A stretch of DNA of 64,000 bases from DASUPK01 sp963695675 (GCA_963695675.1 CAVOGY010000005.1:186001-250000), one strand, 5' to 3'; shown: positions 49,792-58,753, counted from the first letter of the stretch. Made by a program: numbers and translations. Notes: generated by a model not told the origin, from the sequence alone.

Positions 49792-51300
49792 TCAGTGCGC
49801 CAACCCCGCCGGGATCGAGTCGATGACGTCGCCCGCGATCACCGCGTCGTGGCCGACGCGCTCTCCGGCGTCTCGCCCCGCGCGCGAATGGGCCACCACC
49901 GCCGCGCAGGTGGCGGCGAAGGGCTCGACGCCCCTCGCGATCAGCGCCGCGATGACGCCGGTGAGGACGTCGCCGGTCCCCGCCGTGGCGAGCTGCGGGC
50001 TGGAGACCGTGTTCACCGCGAGCCGGTCGCCATCGGTCACGATCGAGTCGTCGCCCTTGAGCAAGACGATGGCGCCGCTGCGCCGCGCCGCCTCGCGCGC
50101 GCTCTCGACGCGCTTCGCATCGATCTCGGCGGAGGCCCGGTCGAGCAGGCGACCCATCTCTCCGGCATGCGGGGTGAGGACGAGCGGACCGCTGCGCCCC
50201 GCGAGCTCTTCGATGCGGCCGCCGTGTGCGTTGAGGCCGTCGGCGTCGAGGACCAGAGGCGCCTCGATCCGCTGGGTGAGCTCCCGCGCAAGGCGCTGGG
50301 TGCCCTGCTCGCGGCCCATGCCGGAGCCGAGCACGACGCCGGCGGCACGCTCGGTGGCACCAAGGATCTGCTCCGACGCGGCGGGCCGAAGCCTCCCTTC
50401 GCGGCTTGCGCAGCCCAGCGACATCACCTCGGTGAGCTTGGTCTCGAAGATCGGCTCGAGATCCGCGGGCACGGCCACGGTCGCGTATCCCGCCCCCCCG
50501 CGGATCGCTCCCAGCGCCGACAGGCAGACGGCACCTGTGAGCCCGCGCGAACCACCGATGACCACGACCTGTCCGGAGCTGAACTTCGTTGATCCAGCTG
50601 CGCGGTGCGGTGCCAGCTCCAGCACGCGTGTTGTGATCAGCCCGCTCTTCGGCTGTGTAGGGGCCCCGTCCGGAATCCCGATCGGTGCCACCCGGAGCTC
50701 GCCGGTGTGCTCCTTGCCCGGCGAGACCCAGTGTCCGAGCTTGGGGGCGTGGAAGGTGACGGTCACGTCGGCCCCGACCGCTTTGCCCTCTACCTCCCCC
50801 GTCGACGCGTTCACTCCAGAGGGGATATCCGTGGCCACCACCGGGGCGTCCGCCTCATTCATCGCGTCGATCGCCGACGAGGCCGGATCGCGGGGGACGC
50901 CCGCGAACCCCGTCCCGAAGATCGCATCGATGACCACCCCGGCTCCATCAATCCCGCCGCCCAGCTCTCCGGCGTCGACGTGGCGCGCGCCCTCCAATCG
51001 CTCCAGGTTGGCCCGGGCGTCCTCGGAGAGCTGGTCACCCGGCGCGAGCAGCAGCGCATCTACAGCGAAGCCCGTTTCGCGCAGAACGCGCGCCGCCACC
51101 AGCCCGTCTCCGCCGTTGTTGCCCTTGCCGCAGACGACGGCCGCCCTACCGGAGCTCGCCACCTCGGCCGCCGCCTCGGCGACCGCCCGGCCGGCGGTCT
51201 CCATCAACTGCAGGGAGGCCACTCCCCGATCCTGGATCGCCCAGCGATCGGTGGCGCGCATCTCATCCGCGTCGAGACAGGGGTCGAGCCAGTCGTCCAT
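49792..51300 (-). CDS. nnr: Bifunctional NAD(P)HX epimerase / dehydratase
   Basis: A 502-residue fusion. The N-terminal YjeF epimerase domain (about 1-215) has VVCGKGNNGGDGLVAARVL and DAIFGTGFAG; the C-terminal ADP/ATP-dependent NAD(P)HX dehydratase (about 225-500) has VVIGGSRGLTGAVCLSALGA, LTPHAGEMGRLL and ATAGTGDVLTGVIAALIARG. Together they repair hydrated NADH and NADPH. The stop lies two bases before alr. Confidence 0.95.
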   Translation of the reverse strand: MDDWLDPCLDADEMRATDRWAIQDRGVASLQLMETAGRAVAEAAAEVASSGRAAVVCGKGNNGGDGLVAARVLRETGFAVDALLLAPGDQLSEDARANLERLEGARHVDAGELGGGIDGAGVVIDAIFGTGFAGVPRDPASSAIDAMNEADAPVVATDIPSGVNASTGEVEGKAVGADVTVTFHAPKLGHWVSPGKEHTGELRVAPIGIPDGAPTQPKSGLITTRVLELAPHRAAGSTKFSSGQVVVIGGSRGLTGAVCLSALGAIRGGAGYATVAVPADLEPIFETKLTEVMSLGCASREGRLRPAASEQILGATERAAGVVLGSGMGREQGTQRLARELTQRIEAPLVLDADGLNAHGGRIEELAGRSGPLVLTPHAGEMGRLLDRASAEIDAKRVESAREAARRSGAIVLLKGDDSIVTDGDRLAVNTVSSPQLATAGTGDVLTGVIAALIARGVEPFAATCAAVVAHSRAGRDAGERVGHDAVIAGDVIDSIPAGLAH

Positions 51301-51338
51301 CGGCCGCCAGCGTACCCCGGCTGTAGGTCCGGCCCGCG

Positions 51339-51683
51339 CTATCCGGTGACCGCCACAGCGGCGGCGGAATGACGCGAATGCGTCAAGGAGATTGCGATCT
51401 CGGCATCGCCGGCAGCCTCCGCCGCCTGGCCGTACAGCCGAAGCGTGGGAGGCTCACCGCTCACGACCTCGATCTGCCGGGGCGGGACTCCCTGACCCAG
51501 TGCCTTGATCACGGCCTCCTTGGCCGCGAAGCGAGCCGCCAGGTGACGACCGGGACGGGCGCGCGCGCGGGCGTAGGCCAGCTCGTCTGGGGTGAAGAGC
51601 CGGTTCGCCAGCCGCGGGCGGCGCTCCAGCGCGCGCTCCACACGCTCGATCTCGATCAGGTCGATGCCGACAGAAAGGGCCAC
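51339..51683 (-). CDS. acpS: Holo-ACP synthase
   Basis: A 114-residue AcpS-type phosphopantetheinyl transferase with the N-terminal metal motif VGIDLIEIERVERAL and the second conserved block AARFAAKEAVIKALG (WxxKEA-like). It transfers phosphopantetheine from CoA to acyl carrier protein. It lies five bases downstream of the DUF3352 lipoprotein gene and 38 bases before nnr. Confidence 0.95.
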   Translation of the reverse strand: MALSVGIDLIEIERVERALERRPRLANRLFTPDELAYARARARPGRHLAARFAAKEAVIKALGQGVPPRQIEVVSGEPPTLRLYGQAAEAAGDAEIAISLTHSRHSAAAVAVTG

Positions 51684-51688
51684 GGTGC

Positions 51689-53239
51689 CTACCTGAGGCC
51701 GACGACAGCCTTGAACTCGGCCTGGTCGTCCTTCGTGCCCGAGCCGGTGACCACGTAGCTCAGCGCATCGAGGTAGGGCTTGGCCCGCACGTAATCCGGG
51801 TCCGACTTCGAGCCGGTCGACTCCGCGAGCCGGAACACCGAGGGGAGGTCGAGGAAGAAGTCGGTACCGAGGCTGGAGAGCTGGCCCTGAGCGGCGGAGA
51901 AGGTGGGGGTCGATTGCAGGGTCTGCGCCGGAGTCAGGGTCCGCTCCGCCGAACCGGCGCCGTAGCCGATCACGATCCGCTCTCCCTGCTGCGCGATCTC
52001 GACCGGCGCCGGGGCGGCGCTCGGATCATTGATCTGGAAGCCGCTGCCTCCCCCGGAGAGATGCAGGGGCTTCACCCCGCTGCTCCCGGCGATCTGGAGC
52101 AGGCCCCGCAGCTGGTCGATGAGCCTGCCCGTCAGGTCGGTGTTCTTGCTCTGGACTATGAGCGCGCCGGTGAGGGTGGACTGCGTCGTGCCCTCCACAT
52201 AGAGCGCGGCGTTGCCGAGTGAGCCGGTGAGCTGATCCAGCGAGGATCCGGTGGTCGCCTCGAGCTGCTGCACGGCTTGATCGAAGTTCGGGATGCTGTC
52301 CTTGACCTGATCGAGGGTCCGCTTCACAACCTCGCCCAGGTCGCCGGCCCCGAGCGCCAACCAGGCCTGCGAGGGGACGTCGCCGATCAGGGAGCTCTGG
52401 GGGGTGTCAACCCCGTTGCTTCCTCCGGTTGCCTCGAGATCGATGCTGCTCGCGGAGGCTGTGAGAGCGCCGGAGACCGGCTGCTCAAGCGAATCTCCCG
52501 CGCTTTTCTCGAGCAGCTGCCGGCTGCTCGCATCGATCTGCCCGGGACCCAAAGCGCCCAGCAGGTTCTTCGGGATCGTGTAGATCGTCCCCAGCCGGTC
52601 GCCGGGCAGGTTTCCGATCGCATCCTTGAAGCCGCTCGAGTCGCCGAGCGATTCGCCCTGGGACGCGTCCACCGCGGCCCTGAAGCCGGCCACGTCGCCC
52701 TCGATGAGGAAGTTGCCGACGATTCCGAACACGTTGTCCGCCTGGCTCGGGTCGGTCTGATACGAGACCCCCTTGTAGCTCTGCGGCGCGGGGTTCGTCG
52801 GGGTCGCTCCCGAGGCCTTGCGAGCGAAGGCAAGCGAGGCGTTCACGTCGGTGGTCTGCACCACCGCCGCCCCCTTCTGGGCGCTGGCGGCGAGGCTGGT
52901 GAAGAACACGCCCGCCTTCTCCCCCAGCCACGGCGCCACATCCTGCTGGTAGTCGATTGGGTGGCCGTCCGCCTTGGCCTCCCGCTCGATCAGCGAGATG
53001 ATCTTGCTGCCCGGGTCGTTGGTGCCCATGATCTTCCCCGCGGCCGCCCGGGCGCCCACTTCGGCGGAGCCGGTCGGCTTCACCGTCCCGTCGAGGTAGA
53101 GCGCGGCGTTCTGAGGTACCGCCGCGGCGGGGCCGACGTCGACGTTGCCGCTGCTGCCGCCGCCGCCACCGCAGCCGATCACGATCGCGGCCATCGCGGC
53201 GGCGCAGGCGAGCAGGAGAGCGACGGCGCGAGGCTTCAC
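51689..53239 (-). CDS. DUF3352 family lipoprotein
   Basis: A 516-residue exported protein starting GTG 53239, with a lipoprotein signal (VALLLACAAAMAAIVIGCGGG) and a mature DUF3352-like body: AAAVPQNAALYLDGTVKP at the start, WLGEKAGVFFTSL, VPSQAWLALGAGDLGEVVK, and PSVFRLAESTG near the end. DUF3352 is a common actinobacterial envelope family without known activity. Position between acpS and glmS suggests a link to cell-envelope growth. Confidence 0.85.
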   Translation of the reverse strand: MKPRAVALLLACAAAMAAIVIGCGGGGGSSGNVDVGPAAAVPQNAALYLDGTVKPTGSAEVGARAAAGKIMGTNDPGSKIISLIEREAKADGHPIDYQQDVAPWLGEKAGVFFTSLAASAQKGAAVVQTTDVNASLAFARKASGATPTNPAPQSYKGVSYQTDPSQADNVFGIVGNFLIEGDVAGFRAAVDASQGESLGDSSGFKDAIGNLPGDRLGTIYTIPKNLLGALGPGQIDASSRQLLEKSAGDSLEQPVSGALTASASSIDLEATGGSNGVDTPQSSLIGDVPSQAWLALGAGDLGEVVKRTLDQVKDSIPNFDQAVQQLEATTGSSLDQLTGSLGNAALYVEGTTQSTLTGALIVQSKNTDLTGRLIDQLRGLLQIAGSSGVKPLHLSGGGSGFQINDPSAAPAPVEIAQQGERIVIGYGAGSAERTLTPAQTLQSTPTFSAAQGQLSSLGTDFFLDLPSVFRLAESTGSKSDPDYVRAKPYLDALSYVVTGSGTKDDQAEFKAVVGLR

Positions 53240-53261
53240 GAGGGCGGGAATCGTAGCCGGG

Positions 53262-55124
53262 CTACTCGACCGTGACCGTCTTGGCCAGGTTGCGCGGCTG
53301 ATCGACATTCAGCCCCTTCTCGGAAGCGATGTAGTACGCGAGCAGCTGGAGCGGCACGATCGCCACGATCGGCTGCAGGATCCAGTCGGTGCGCGGGACG
53401 AACAGGGTCTGGTCGGCGGCTTCGCCGATCTCGTCCGACCCCTCGGTCGCGACCGCGATCACGTCGGCGCCGCGGGCGCGGATCTCCTCCATGTTGGAGA
53501 GGATCTTCTCGACCACGGGGCTGTCGGTGGCGACGGCGACGACCGGCGTCGACTCGTCCAGCAACGCGATGGGCCCATGCTTCATCTCGCCGGCGGCATA
53601 GGCATCGGCCGGGATGTAGGCGATCTCCTTCAGCTTCAGGGCGCCCTCGAGACAGACGGCGAGCCCGATGTGGCGCCCGATGTACATGAAGAAGCGCTGG
53701 TCCTGCTGCGAGCGGGCGATTGCCCTGACGTCCTTCTCGGTGCCGACGATCGTCTCCTGGAGCTTCGAGGGAAGCCCCTTGAGCTCGGCTACCAGCTCCG
53801 CAATCCGGGCCTGCGGCAGGGTGCCGCGGAGCTCGGCCAGGCGAAGGCCGAGCAGGTACATCGCGGCGACCTGGCTGACGAAGGTCTTGGTCGCGGCCAC
53901 GCTGATCTCGATGCCAGACCGGGTGAAGAGCACGGCGTCCGCGTCCCGGGTGGCCTGGCTGCCCATCACGTTGGTGATCGCCAGCACCGTGGAGCCGCCG
54001 TCCCGCGCCAGCCTCATCGCCGCCAGGGTGTCCGCGGTCTCCCCCGACTGGGTGATGCCAATGACCAGGTCGTTCGGCCGGTGGACCGGCTCCCGGTAGC
54101 GGTACTCCGAGGCGATGTCCATCTCGACGGGCACCCGCGCCCAGCGCTCGATGGCGTAGCGGCCGATCAGCCCCGCGTGGTAGGAGGTCCCGCAGGCGAC
54201 GATCACGATCCGACCCACGTCGCGCAGGAAGTCGTCGTCGAGCTCGACGTCGGAGAGGTCGACTCCATCGAGCGTCGGCAGCCGGTCCGTGATCGTCTCG
54301 GCGACGGCGTCCGGCTGCTCGTGGATCTCCTTGAGCATGAAGCTCGGATAGCCGCCCTTCTCCGCCGCGTCCTCGTCCCAGGTGACCTCCTCGGGCTCGC
54401 GCTGCTGCACGTTGCCCTCGGCGTCGGTGATCGTTACGCCGCCCTTGTGGATGGTGACGATCTCGTCGTTCTTGATCCCCAGCGACGTCCGGGTCTCGGC
54501 GAGGAAGGCCGGGATCGCGGAGGCGACAAAGTTCTCGTGCTCGCCCAGCCCGACCACGAGGGGGCATTCCTTGCGGGCGCCCACCAGCGTGTCGGGGTGA
54601 TCGCGGTGTATCGCAACAAACGCGTAATGCCCCCGGAGGTCGCCGAACGCGCGGCGCACGGCCTCGGTGAGGTCGCCATCGTAGTGGCGCTCGATCAGGT
54701 GGGACACGATCTCCGCGTCGGTCTCCGAGGTGAACTCGTGGCCGTCCGCCTGCAGGTCACGCCGCAGCTCCGCGTGGTTCTCGATGATCCCGTTGAGGAC
54801 GATGTGGATCTCGTCCTCGCAGTCGCCGTGAGGGTGGGCGTTCTCCTCGGTCACCCGTCCGTGGGTGGCCCAGCGGGTGTGTCCCAGCCCGATGGTGGCC
54901 GGGGGCGCGGCGACCGCCACGGTGCCGGCACCGTTCGAGGAGTGCTCCTCGACGGCCTGGCGCAGGTTGGCGAGATTGCCGACCGCGCGCACGCTGGCGA
55001 TCTCGCCGTCCGAGATCACCGAAACGCCGGCCGAGTCATAGCCTCGGTATTCGAGCTTCTCCAGTCCGGCAATCAGCAGGTCTCGGCACGGTCGCTCACC
55101 CACATATCCGACGATGCCGCACAT
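53262..55124 (-). CDS. glmS: Glutamine-fructose-6-phosphate aminotransferase (isomerizing)
   Basis: A 620-residue enzyme: N-terminal glutaminase domain with nucleophile Cys2 (CGIVGYVGERPC), RWATHGRVTEENAHPH and GYDSAG; two SIS isomerase domains with VACGTSYHAGLIG, ITQSGETADTLAA and the C-terminal AKTVTVE. It makes glucosamine-6-phosphate, the first committed step of UDP-GlcNAc synthesis. It follows glmM on the same strand. Confidence 0.97.
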   Translation of the reverse strand: MCGIVGYVGERPCRDLLIAGLEKLEYRGYDSAGVSVISDGEIASVRAVGNLANLRQAVEEHSSNGAGTVAVAAPPATIGLGHTRWATHGRVTEENAHPHGDCEDEIHIVLNGIIENHAELRRDLQADGHEFTSETDAEIVSHLIERHYDGDLTEAVRRAFGDLRGHYAFVAIHRDHPDTLVGARKECPLVVGLGEHENFVASAIPAFLAETRTSLGIKNDEIVTIHKGGVTITDAEGNVQQREPEEVTWDEDAAEKGGYPSFMLKEIHEQPDAVAETITDRLPTLDGVDLSDVELDDDFLRDVGRIVIVACGTSYHAGLIGRYAIERWARVPVEMDIASEYRYREPVHRPNDLVIGITQSGETADTLAAMRLARDGGSTVLAITNVMGSQATRDADAVLFTRSGIEISVAATKTFVSQVAAMYLLGLRLAELRGTLPQARIAELVAELKGLPSKLQETIVGTEKDVRAIARSQQDQRFFMYIGRHIGLAVCLEGALKLKEIAYIPADAYAAGEMKHGPIALLDESTPVVAVATDSPVVEKILSNMEEIRARGADVIAVATEGSDEIGEAADQTLFVPRTDWILQPIVAIVPLQLLAYYIASEKGLNVDQPRNLAKTVTVE

Positions 55125-55170
55125 AAGGGGGGTACAGAGTAGTGCCCGGTCTGGCCTTCCGAGGAACCTT

Positions 55171-56479
55171 CTAGGCGAGCTCGCGCTGGGCCAAGTCGAC
55201 GAGCCGCCTAGTGATTGCCTCGCACTCCCCCTCGTCGGGGGCCTCGACCATCACCCGCAGCAGGGACTCGGTGCCCGACGGCCGGACGAGCACGCGGCCG
55301 CGGCCATCGAGCTTCTCGTTCTCCTCCTCGACGGCGCTCCAGAGCTGCGCCGCCTCCTCGACTGCGCTCCGATCCGCGATTTGGACGTTCTCGAGAAGCT
55401 GCGGCAGGCGCCGAAAGGGCTCCACATCTTCAAGGCGGCGTCTGCCCAGGGCTCGAAGCGCCAGCAAGGACGCGGCGATCCCGTCGCCGGTGGGGGTGAA
55501 CTCCGTCCAGACGATGTGCCCGGACTGCTCGCCGCCCAGGTGCCACCCGCGCTCGAGCAGGGCCTCGATCACGTAACGGTCGCCGACGCTCGTCTGGGCG
55601 ACCTCGATCCCGGCGGCCTCCATCGTCGTCAGGAAGCCGAAGTTGGTCATCACGGTCACCGCCACCCCGCCCTCCAGCTCGCCCCGATCCTGCAGGTCCC
55701 TCGCAATCAGGGCGATCAGGTCATCGCCGTCGTGGGGACGGCCGGCGCCATCCACCGCGAGCACCCGATCGCCGTCGCCGTCGTACGCGAATCCGATGTG
55801 CGCACCGGACCCCCTGACCAGCTCGCTGAGGGCCTCAGGGTGCGTGGAGCCGCGATCGGCGTTGATGTTGCGCCCATCCGGCTCGACCCCGATCAGCTCG
55901 AGCTCGGCGCCAAGCGCGCCGAAGATCACCGGGGCGGCCCGATAAGTGGCTCCATTCGCGCAGTCGAGGGCGACTCGCATGCCCGAGAAATCGAGCGCGA
56001 ACGCGGCTCCGCAGCTCCCGGATGTAGTCGTCGAAGGCACCCTCAAGGGTGCGTACGCCTCCGACGCGCTCCCCGGTCGGCGCGTCCATGCGCGCCTCGA
56101 TGGCGGCCTCGGAGCCGTCATCGAGCTTCCGCCCGCGCGAGTTGAAGAACTTGATGCCGTTGTCCGCGAACGGGTTGTGGGACGCCGACACGACCCCGGC
56201 CAGGTCGAAACTCAGCCGGCGAGCGAGCACCGATGCGGCGGGCGTGGGCAGGACGCCGGCGAGCATGGCATCCCCTCCCCCGGCGGCGACCCCGGCCGCC
56301 AGGGCCTCCTCCAGCATCGGCCCCGACTCGCGGGTGTCGCGAACGATCAGGACCTGAGGGCGATCCGAGTCGGCCTGCAGGGCCGCCGCCCGTCCCAGCC
56401 GGACGGCGAGATCCGGAGTGAGCAGCTCACCGACGGGCCCCCGGACGCCATCGGTCCCGAACAGTCTTCTCTGCGCCAC
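55171..56479 (-). pseudogene. glmM: Phosphoglucosamine mutase, one frameshift (likely sequence error)
   Basis: Two adjoining frames give a complete GlmM: residues 1 to about 155 (RRLFGTDGVRGPVGELLTPD; phospho-Ser100 in VVSASHNPFADNGIKFF) from 56479, and the rest (ALDFSGMRVALDCANGATY, AYDGDGDR, GGEQSGHIV, VRPSGTESLLRVM) in another frame. Removing one C near 56002-56008 joins them as ELRSAFALDFSGM. The enzyme converts GlcN-6-P to GlcN-1-P and is normally essential, so an indel in the sequence is much more likely than a dead gene. Adjacent glmS and rpsI are in the expected order. Confidence 0.93.
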
Positions 56480-56491
56480 CTCAGGCGGACG

Positions 56492-57331
56492 CTAACGCTT
56501 GGAGAACTGTGGCCGTTTCCTGGCCTTCTTGAGGCCGGCCTTGCGGCGCTCCTTGACCCGGGCGTCGCGGGTCAGCATTCCCCTGCGCTTGAGCTCGGGC
56601 CGCAGCGCCGGATCCACGTCGCAGAGGGCGCGGGCGATGCCGTGGCGGATGGCCGCAGCCTGGCCGGAGACGCCGCCGCCGTGTACGCGGATCCGCACGT
56701 CGACGCTTCCTTCGTAGCCGCTCTGCACGAGCGGCTGCTTGGCGACCGACTGCAGATATGAGCGCGGGAAGTAGTCCTCGAGCTTGCTCTTGTTGACCTC
56801 GATGCTGCCGCTGCCCGGCCGCAGGATCACCCGGGCCACGGATGACTTGCGCTTGCCGGTCGCCGCGTAGCTGGCGTCGCCCGAGAGCTTGGCGGGCTTC
56901 GCCGCGACCGGAGCGACCTCCTCGACGTCTCCGATCAACTCGCGCTCCCGGCGGGCGCGCTCCTCCGCCTCGGCCTCCCGGCGGGCGCGCTCCTCGGCGT
57001 CGAGCTCGCGCTCGGGCTCGATTGCGATCGGATCGAGCTCGGCGCCGGGGACGACCTCCTCCCTCTTGCCGCCCTGCTGGGCGGGGGACGCCGGGGGTCG
57101 CTCGGCGGACTCAGGAGTCTCGTCCTCGGGCGCCTCCTCCGCCGGAGTGTCGTCCTCGGCCGCTGCGTCCTCGGCCAGCGCCTCCTCGGGCGGAGACTCG
57201 GCGGACTCTCCCTCGCCTCGCTCGGGGGTGCCTCCCTCGGACGGCGGACGCTCCTCCGGGGCCTGCTGCTCCTCCGCCTGCTGCTGCTCTGGCGTCTGCT
57301 CTTCGGGCTGCTGCTGCTCTTCGTCCTGCAT
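56492..57331 (-). CDS. rpsI: 30S ribosomal protein S9 with long acidic N-terminal extension
   Basis: A 279-residue protein. The last 125 residues are an ordinary S9: YAATGKRKSSVARVIL, VNKSKLEDYFPRSYLQ, GGGVSGQAAAIRHGIARAL and the basic tail KAGLKKARKRPQFSKR that reaches the P-site tRNA. The first 153 residues are an added Glu/Pro/Gln-rich region followed by an E/R-rich helix (ERARREAEAEERARRERE). Normal S9 is about 130 residues. The stop of rplM is directly followed by this ATG. The extension may be removed, disordered on the ribosome surface, or act as a chaperone-like acidic shield. Confidence 0.95.
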   Translation of the reverse strand: MQDEEQQQPEEQTPEQQQAEEQQAPEERPPSEGGTPERGEGESAESPPEEALAEDAAAEDDTPAEEAPEDETPESAERPPASPAQQGGKREEVVPGAELDPIAIEPERELDAEERARREAEAEERARRERELIGDVEEVAPVAAKPAKLSGDASYAATGKRKSSVARVILRPGSGSIEVNKSKLEDYFPRSYLQSVAKQPLVQSGYEGSVDVRIRVHGGGVSGQAAAIRHGIARALCDVDPALRPELKRRGMLTRDARVKERRKAGLKKARKRPQFSKR

Positions 57332-57766
57332 CTAGGTCTCTATCGGAAGCTCTTCGGGCTTCTGGGCCTGGTGAGGATGGTCCGGGCCGGCATAGATCTT
57401 GAGCTTGCGAAGCTGCTGGCGGGCCAGCCGGTTGCGGGGGAGCATTCCCTTGACGGCCCTGCGGATGACCTCCTCGGGCCGCTTCTCGAGCAGGTCTCCG
57501 AGGGTGCGGGAGCGGATCCCGCCGGGGTAGCCGCTGTGGCGCCAGTAGCGCTTGTCCTCGCGCTTGTTTCCCGTCACGGCGACCTTCCCGGCGTTGACGA
57601 CGATCACGAAGTCGCCGACGTCCACATGCGGCGTGTAGGTCGGCTTGCGCTTCCCCCGCAGGACGTCCGCGATCTGGGTCGCCAGCCGCCCCAGGGTCTT
57701 GCCCTCGGCGTCGACGACGTACCAGTCCCGCTCTCGGTCCTGGGCAGTCGCCTGGTAGGTCTTCAT
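57332..57766 (-). CDS. rplM: 50S ribosomal protein L13
   Basis: A 144-residue L13: MKTYQATAQDRERDWYVVDA, GKTLGRLATQIADVLRGK, DFVIVVNAGKVAVTGNK and GMLPRNRLARQQLRKLKIY are all family motifs. The start at 57766 aligns with E. coli L13; ATG 57784 adds six residues. It heads the rplM-rpsI-glmM-glmS-(DUF3352)-acpS-nnr-alr block, with its promoter in the 76 bases before the divergent ABC fragment. Confidence 0.96.
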   Translation of the reverse strand: MKTYQATAQDRERDWYVVDAEGKTLGRLATQIADVLRGKRKPTYTPHVDVGDFVIVVNAGKVAVTGNKREDKRYWRHSGYPGGIRSRTLGDLLEKRPEEVIRRAVKGMLPRNRLARQQLRKLKIYAGPDHPHQAQKPEELPIET

Positions 57767-57842
57767 CGCCGTCGCTGTAGCCATAAAAAGAGCCGCGCAC
57801 CGACCGCGGCCGGCGGATGATAGCGCCGGTAGGATCGCCGTA

Positions 57843-57975
57843 GTGGTGGCTGGGCGCCCAGCAGCTTCGGTGTCGTATCGGGACGTCACCAAGCGCTACT
57901 CCGGCCAGGACGAACCGGCAATCCGCGACCTCTCGCTCGACGTTCGCGGCGGGCGAGATCTGCGTGCTGCAGGGG
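57843..57975 (+). pseudogene. 5' fragment of an ABC transporter ATPase gene (osmoprotectant type)
   Basis: From GTG 57843 the translation SVSYRDVTKRYSGQDEPAIR then DLSLDVRGG, continuing as GEICVL after removing one base near 57950, is the N-terminus of an ABC ATPase of the glycine-betaine/osmoprotectant class. Similarity stops at the Walker A position: GPGSSP replaces GPSGCGKTT. The rest of the gene is absent and the promoter and riboswitch of the next gene begin. This is a gene remnant, about 44 codons long. Confidence 0.65.
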
Positions 57976-58001
57976 CCGGGATCATCCCCCGGTCCTCTCG
58001 T

Positions 58002-58007
58002 TATACT
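58002..58007 (+). promoter_or_regulatory. Candidate -10 box of the riboswitch transcript
   Basis: TATACT lies about 12 bases upstream of where the c-di-AMP aptamer begins, the right place for the transcript start. No convincing -35 hexamer is seen 16-18 bases upstream. Confidence 0.5.
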
Positions 58008-58017
58008 GCCGCGCCAA

Positions 58018-58152
58018 TCGATGGCCAAATCCCCCTGGCACACCGGGGGGAGCGGGGGACCCAAAGGGGTTCATCCCCAAGGGGCGAATCGCAACCAACT
58101 GGTTCGTAGCGCCGCTCTCGGCGCGAGCCCGCCAGCTAACTCCGTAGGCCGC
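58018..58152 (+). ncRNA. Cyclic di-AMP riboswitch (ydaO-yuaA type)
   Basis: The stretch carries the conserved blocks of the ydaO class in order: GGAGCGGGGGACCCAA (58049-58064), GGGGCGAATCGC (58081-58092), a variable GC-rich hairpin (GCGCCGCTCTCGGCGC), then CCCGCCAGCTAACTCCGTAGGC (58128-58149). It lies in the leader of the M23 peptidase gene, starting just after a TATACT box and ending about 10 bases before the ATG. In actinobacteria these switches turn off wall-hydrolase and potassium/osmolyte genes when c-di-AMP is high. Confidence 0.9.
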
Positions 58153-58159
58153 AGAGAGC

Positions 58160-58753
58160 ATGGTCGAGGCAGGATTCGACAAGCCGGTTGGCCGCACGCC
58201 GCGCAAGGTGGTGGCAACGCTTGCCGCGAGCGCGCTGGCGATGGCGCTGCTCGGCTCCGGGGTCGCCTTCGCCCAGAGCGGCGGCACCGCCGTCCCGGGC
58301 GGGACCACCACGACCGATCCGACCACCACGACAGCCCCGAGCGGCGCTCAGATCTTCCCGGTGGCCGGCCCGCACGCCTTCGGCCAGGGCTTCGGCGCGG
58401 CGCGCTCCGGCCACACCCACCAGGGCCAGGACATCATGGCCGCGTGCGGAACGCCCCTCGTCGCGGTCAGCCGCGCGAAGGTCAAGTGGGTGAGCTTCCA
58501 GAGGCTCGCCGGCAACTACGTCGTGATCCGCAACAAGAAGCTTCACCAGGACTACATGTACGCGCACCTGGCGGTCACGGCGTCAGTGGTCAAGGGCCAA
58601 GTGGTGCAGCCAGGTCAGCAGATCGGCATCGTCGGCGAGACGGGCAACGCCGCCGCCTGCCACCTCCACTTCGAGCTCTGGCTCGGCAAGTGGTACCGGG
58701 GCGGACACCCGGTGAACCCGCTGCCGTACCTGCAGACCTACCAGGGCTACTAG
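58160..58753 (+). CDS. Secreted M23 family metallopeptidase (peptidoglycan hydrolase-like)
   Basis: A 197-residue exported protein: signal peptide (VVATLAASALAMALLGSGVA, cleavage near AFAQ), a Thr-rich linker (TTTTDPTTTTAPS), then a LytM/M23 domain with zinc ligands in GHTHQGQDIMA (H and D) and CHLHFEL (HxH). These enzymes cut peptide cross-links in peptidoglycan. The canonical HxxxD is HQGQD here. A c-di-AMP riboswitch precedes it, so expression should follow envelope stress or turgor signalling. Confidence 0.93.
   Translation: MVEAGFDKPVGRTPRKVVATLAASALAMALLGSGVAFAQSGGTAVPGGTTTTDPTTTTAPSGAQIFPVAGPHAFGQGFGAARSGHTHQGQDIMAACGTPLVAVSRAKVKWVSFQRLAGNYVVIRNKKLHQDYMYAHLAVTASVVKGQVVQPGQQIGIVGETGNAAACHLHFELWLGKWYRGGHPVNPLPYLQTYQGY

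Noticed and set aside
55171..56479. Programmed ribosomal frameshift in glmM
   Set aside because: No slippery heptamer or downstream stimulator was recognised, and similar indels occur in unrelated genes of the window, so sequence error is simpler.
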